From positions 1-33,775 of the forward strand of contig NZ_KI272833.1 of the NCBI RefSeq assembly GCF_000469505.1: DNA of 33,775 nucleotides. Reading direction: 5' to 3'. Origin of the DNA: Leptotrichia sp. oral taxon 215 str. W9775. GTDB taxonomy: Bacteria > Fusobacteriota > Fusobacteriia > Fusobacteriales > Leptotrichiaceae. Numbering within the stretch: position 1 is the first letter of the stretch; each line of letters begins with the position of its first letter. Of this stretch, positions 31,756 through 33,775 are shown in pieces. The position numbers were made by a program, and so were the translations under genes. The notes under the pieces were generated by a model. The model saw nothing but the letters and a program-made list of their open reading frames with translations. It was not told the DNA's origin and searched no databases.

Positions 31756-32040
31756 TTACCCTTCGTATGCTGCTATTTTTTCTCCATCTTTTAATTTTAC
31801 CATAGCTTTTTTCAATGCAGATGTTTTATACATTGACATTCTGAATCTTTTTGCTTTAGGCTTTATGTTCAGAGTATTAACGCTTTCAACTTTTACGTTA
31901 AATAATTTTTCAACTGCTTCTCTTATTTGAATCTTGTTTGCTCTTCTATCTACGATAAAAACGTATTCATTATTTTCATTAGCCAGATTTCTTGCTTTTT
32001 CAGTAGCAACTGGTCTTTTAATTATATCTGTAATATGCAT
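31756..32040 (-). CDS. rplW: 50S ribosomal protein L23
   Basis: uL23 is at the exit tunnel and is the docking point for SRP and trigger factor. The 94 residues include IIKRPVATEKARNLANE, VDRRANKIQIREAVEKLFNV and KPKAKRFRM. The ATG shares a base with the rplD stop (TAATG), so it is translationally coupled. Confidence 0.97.
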   Translation of the reverse strand: MHITDIIKRPVATEKARNLANENNEYVFIVDRRANKIQIREAVEKLFNVKVESVNTLNIKPKAKRFRMSMYKTSALKKAMVKLKDGEKIAAYEG

Positions 32041-32678
32041 TATGCCAGCACCTCCTCAATCGCTGCAAGAGCTTCTTTAGTAAGGATTACTTTATCCTGT
32101 TTTATCAGCCAGAAGATTCTCAGTTCTCTTGAGTCTAAAACGAATGTTTTTTCAATATTTCTTACTGACATGTATAAGTTATAATCTCTATCTTCAGTGA
32201 AATCATTTACAACAAATAATTGTTTTTGTCCTGCAAAGTCTAAAGTTTTTGCGAAGTTAACAAAAGTTTTTGTTTTAGGTGTTTCTAATGCGAAATCATC
32301 TAGAACTATTAAGTTTCCTTCGTTTATTTTAGTTGCTAATGCAGATCTTAAAGCTAATTTTCTAACTTTTTTATTTACTTTTTTAACATAATCTCTTGGT
32401 TTAGGACCATGAACTACTCCTCCACCTACCATGTGTGGTGCTCTTGTAGATCCTTGTCTTGCTCTTCCTGTTCCTTTTTGTCTGAAAGGTTTTCTTCCTC
32501 CACCTCTCACTTCAGCTCTTGTTTTAGTAGATGCTGTACCTTGTCTTAATTCTGCTAACTCAGCAACTAAAACTTCGTGCATTACAGTCTTATTTGGTTC
32601 AATTCCAAATATTTCATTATTTACTTCAACAGTTCCTGCTTGTGAACCGTCTAATTTATATATATTTAAAACTGGCAT
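32040..32678 (-). CDS. rplD: 50S ribosomal protein L4
   Basis: uL4 lines the exit tunnel and in E. coli represses the S10 operon. The 212 residues carry the internal loop GGGRKPFRQKGTGRARQGS followed by APHMVGGGVVHGPKPRDY, the tunnel-constriction region. ATG at 32678 with GGAGG upstream, 21 bases after rplC. Confidence 0.98.
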   Translation of the reverse strand: MPVLNIYKLDGSQAGTVEVNNEIFGIEPNKTVMHEVLVAELAELRQGTASTKTRAEVRGGGRKPFRQKGTGRARQGSTRAPHMVGGGVVHGPKPRDYVKKVNKKVRKLALRSALATKINEGNLIVLDDFALETPKTKTFVNFAKTLDFAGQKQLFVVNDFTEDRDYNLYMSVRNIEKTFVLDSRELRIFWLIKQDKVILTKEALAAIEEVLA

Positions 32679-32699
32679 TTTATCCTCCTCTCTTTCCTA

Positions 32700-33326
32700 C
32701 TAGTATTTCTTAACCGATTTTTTAATGATTAGATACCCGTTTTTAGGTCCTGGAACTGCACCTTTTACTAATAAAAGGTTATTTTCTGCATCATATTTAA
32801 CTAATTTAAGGTTTTGAACAGTTACTTGTTCATTTCCAAGTCTTCCTGCCATTTTCTTACCTTTTGGTACGTTACTGTTTGATGCGGCACCTCCTGCGTT
32901 AGATCCTCCAAGTCTGTGGTTTCTTGAAACCCCGTGAGACGCTCTGTTTCCTCCGAAGTTATGTCTTTTCATAACTCCTGCTGTTCCTTTTCCTTTTGAT
33001 GTTCCTGAAATATCAACAAATTCAATACCTTCAAATACATCAACGTTAATTTCCTGTCCTAATTCAAATGCAGCTAAGTCTTCTACTTTAAATTCTTTTA
33101 AGAATCTTTTAGGAGTTACTCCTGCTTTTTTAAATAATCCCATTTCTGGTTTTATTGTATTTTTTTCTTTTTTATCGTCATATGCTAAAGTTATAGCATT
33201 ATAACCATCTTTATCATCTGATTTTTTTTGAACAACGAAGTTCGGTCCAGCTTCAATAACTGTAACTGGTACTAATTTTTCATCCTCAAATATTTGAGTC
33301 ATTCCGATTTTTTTACCTAATATCAT
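32700..33326 (-). CDS. rplC: 50S ribosomal protein L3
   Basis: uL3 nucleates 23S rRNA folding and reaches the peptidyl transferase centre. The 208 residues start MILGKKIGMTQIFEDEKLVP and contain SGTSKGKGTAGVMKRHNFGG, then NRASHGVSRNHRLGG and KGKKMAGRLGNEQVT. ATG at 33326 with AAGGAGG upstream. The 82-base gap before it holds a long hairpin. Confidence 0.98.
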   Translation of the reverse strand: MILGKKIGMTQIFEDEKLVPVTVIEAGPNFVVQKKSDDKDGYNAITLAYDDKKEKNTIKPEMGLFKKAGVTPKRFLKEFKVEDLAAFELGQEINVDVFEGIEFVDISGTSKGKGTAGVMKRHNFGGNRASHGVSRNHRLGGSNAGGAASNSNVPKGKKMAGRLGNEQVTVQNLKLVKYDAENNLLLVKGAVPGPKNGYLIIKKSVKKY

Positions 33327-33355
33327 TTATTTATCCTCCTTAATATATTGGTTAA

Positions 33356-33392
33356 TACAATCATTTCAATGAAAAATCATTGAAAGATTGTA
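33356..33392 (-). other. Long hairpin between rpsJ and rplC
   Basis: TACAATC-A-TTTCAATGA (33356-33372) pairs with TCATTGAAA-GATTGTA (33377-33392) over a four-base loop: 16 pairs with one bulged A. No U tract follows, so it is not a terminator. It lies 30 bases upstream of rplC, just ahead of its ribosome binding site. Confidence 0.75.
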
Positions 33393-33408
33393 CTAACATG
33401 TATTAAGC

Positions 33409-33714
33409 CTATAATTGCTTAATTTCTATTCCTACACCTGATGGTAAGCTTAATGAGCTTAATGCTCCTATGATTTGCTGACTAGAATTTTTAATTTCAA
33501 CAAATCTTCTATGTATTCTCATTTCAAATTGTTCTCTTGAATCTTTATTTACGTGTACAGATCTTAGAACAGTATATTTTTTAGTTTTAGTTGGTAATGG
33601 AAGCGGTCCTGCTACTTCTGAACCATTCTTCTTTACTACTTCAGCTATTTTTTTTGCAGACTGATCTAATAATTTATGATCGTAAGATTGAAGATATATT
33701 CTTATTTTATCCAA
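33409..33714 (-). CDS. rpsJ: 30S ribosomal protein S10
   Basis: uS10 works in the small-subunit head and, as NusE, in transcription antitermination. The 101 residues hold KIRIYLQSYDHKLLDQSAKK, GPLPLPTKTKKYTVLRSVHV and REQFEMRIHRRFVEI. The start is TTG at 33714, with AGGAGG seven bases upstream; no in-frame ATG fits. It follows tuf after 29 bases with no promoter between, so the S10 genes are co-transcribed with at least tuf. Confidence 0.98.
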   Translation of the reverse strand: MDKIRIYLQSYDHKLLDQSAKKIAEVVKKNGSEVAGPLPLPTKTKKYTVLRSVHVNKDSREQFEMRIHRRFVEIKNSSQQIIGALSSLSLPSGVGIEIKQL

Positions 33715-33743
33715 AGTATTTCCTCCTATTTTTATTTCATCTA

Positions 33744-33775
33744 CTACTTAACGATAGTTGCAACAACTCCAGAAG
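33744..33775 (-). CDS. tuf: Elongation factor Tu, C-terminal end only (partial)
   Basis: The last codons read SGVVATIVK, then two consecutive TAG stops. This matches the C-terminus of EF-Tu (usually GxGVV-x-x-I), and tuf directly before rpsJ is the classical str-S10 linkage. Only about ten codons lie in the window; the rest is beyond the right edge. The assignment rests on this short tail plus context. Confidence 0.8.
   Translation of the reverse strand, partial: SGVVATIVK

Noticed and set aside
1..33775. CRISPR array, rRNA, tRNA, SRP RNA or a riboswitch.
   Set aside because: No regularly spaced repeats, rRNA motifs, cloverleaf sequences or recognisable riboswitch or SRP RNA cores were seen; the only repeats are the two 74-base copies and local inverted repeats.

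Overview
This window is AT-rich DNA from a low-GC bacterium, most likely a member of the Fusobacteriota and probably of Leptotrichiaceae. The reasons are: AT-rich codon use, a tmRNA whose tag reads GNDNYALAA (close to the GNKDYALAA tag I recall for Fusobacterium), a tuf-rpsJ linkage, GatCAB-based tRNA amidation, and a class B penicillin-binding protein with a PASTA domain. The genus is an inference. Nearly everything is on the minus strand, so transcription runs from high to low coordinates. The only plus-strand gene is tag.

Right half (33775 to 22600): the 3' end of tuf, then the S10-spc ribosomal protein cluster in its classical order: rpsJ, rplC, rplD, rplW, rplB, rpsS, rplV, rpsC, rplP, rpmC, rpsQ, rplN, rplX, rplE, rpsN, rpsH, rplF, rplR, rpsE, rpmD, rplO, secY. 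A hairpin terminator overlaps the secY stop codon. Eight of these 22 genes start with GTG or TTG behind strong Shine-Dalgarno sites. The longer gaps in the S10 part hold hairpins, two of them long with a single bulged A. L15 and L24 carry extra internal segments.

Middle (22600 to 16650): a 377-base gap that appears to hold a very small self-contained gene (extended -10 promoter, 23-codon hydrophobic ORF, terminator). Next come a COG2426-type small export membrane protein, the tmRNA gene ssrA, and tag (3-methyladenine DNA glycosylase I) on the plus strand, which shares a bidirectional terminator with ssrA. A phosphonate-type ABC transporter operon follows (phnD lipoprotein, an intercistronic terminator, phnC, two phnE permeases).

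Left half (16750 to 770): a long head-to-tail housekeeping run. A good sigma70 promoter precedes ftsK; then come mreB, scpB, a RluB/RsuA-type pseudouridine synthase, a HAD phosphatase, gatC, a DUF4253 gene, gatA, gatB, a PASTA-bearing penicillin-binding protein and priA. A second, near-consensus promoter then drives ylxM-ffh, apparently as a leaderless mRNA, ending at a terminator near 771-810. The run links chromosome segregation, cell shape, peptidoglycan synthesis, replication restart, tRNA charging and membrane targeting.

Far left (1 to 770): a small lipoprotein gene lies between two direct copies of a 74-base sequence that looks like the end of an ISL3-type insertion sequence. One copy runs off the window; the other is a relic. 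This is the only clearly mobile-looking part. No CRISPR array, prophage, rRNA or tRNA gene was seen.
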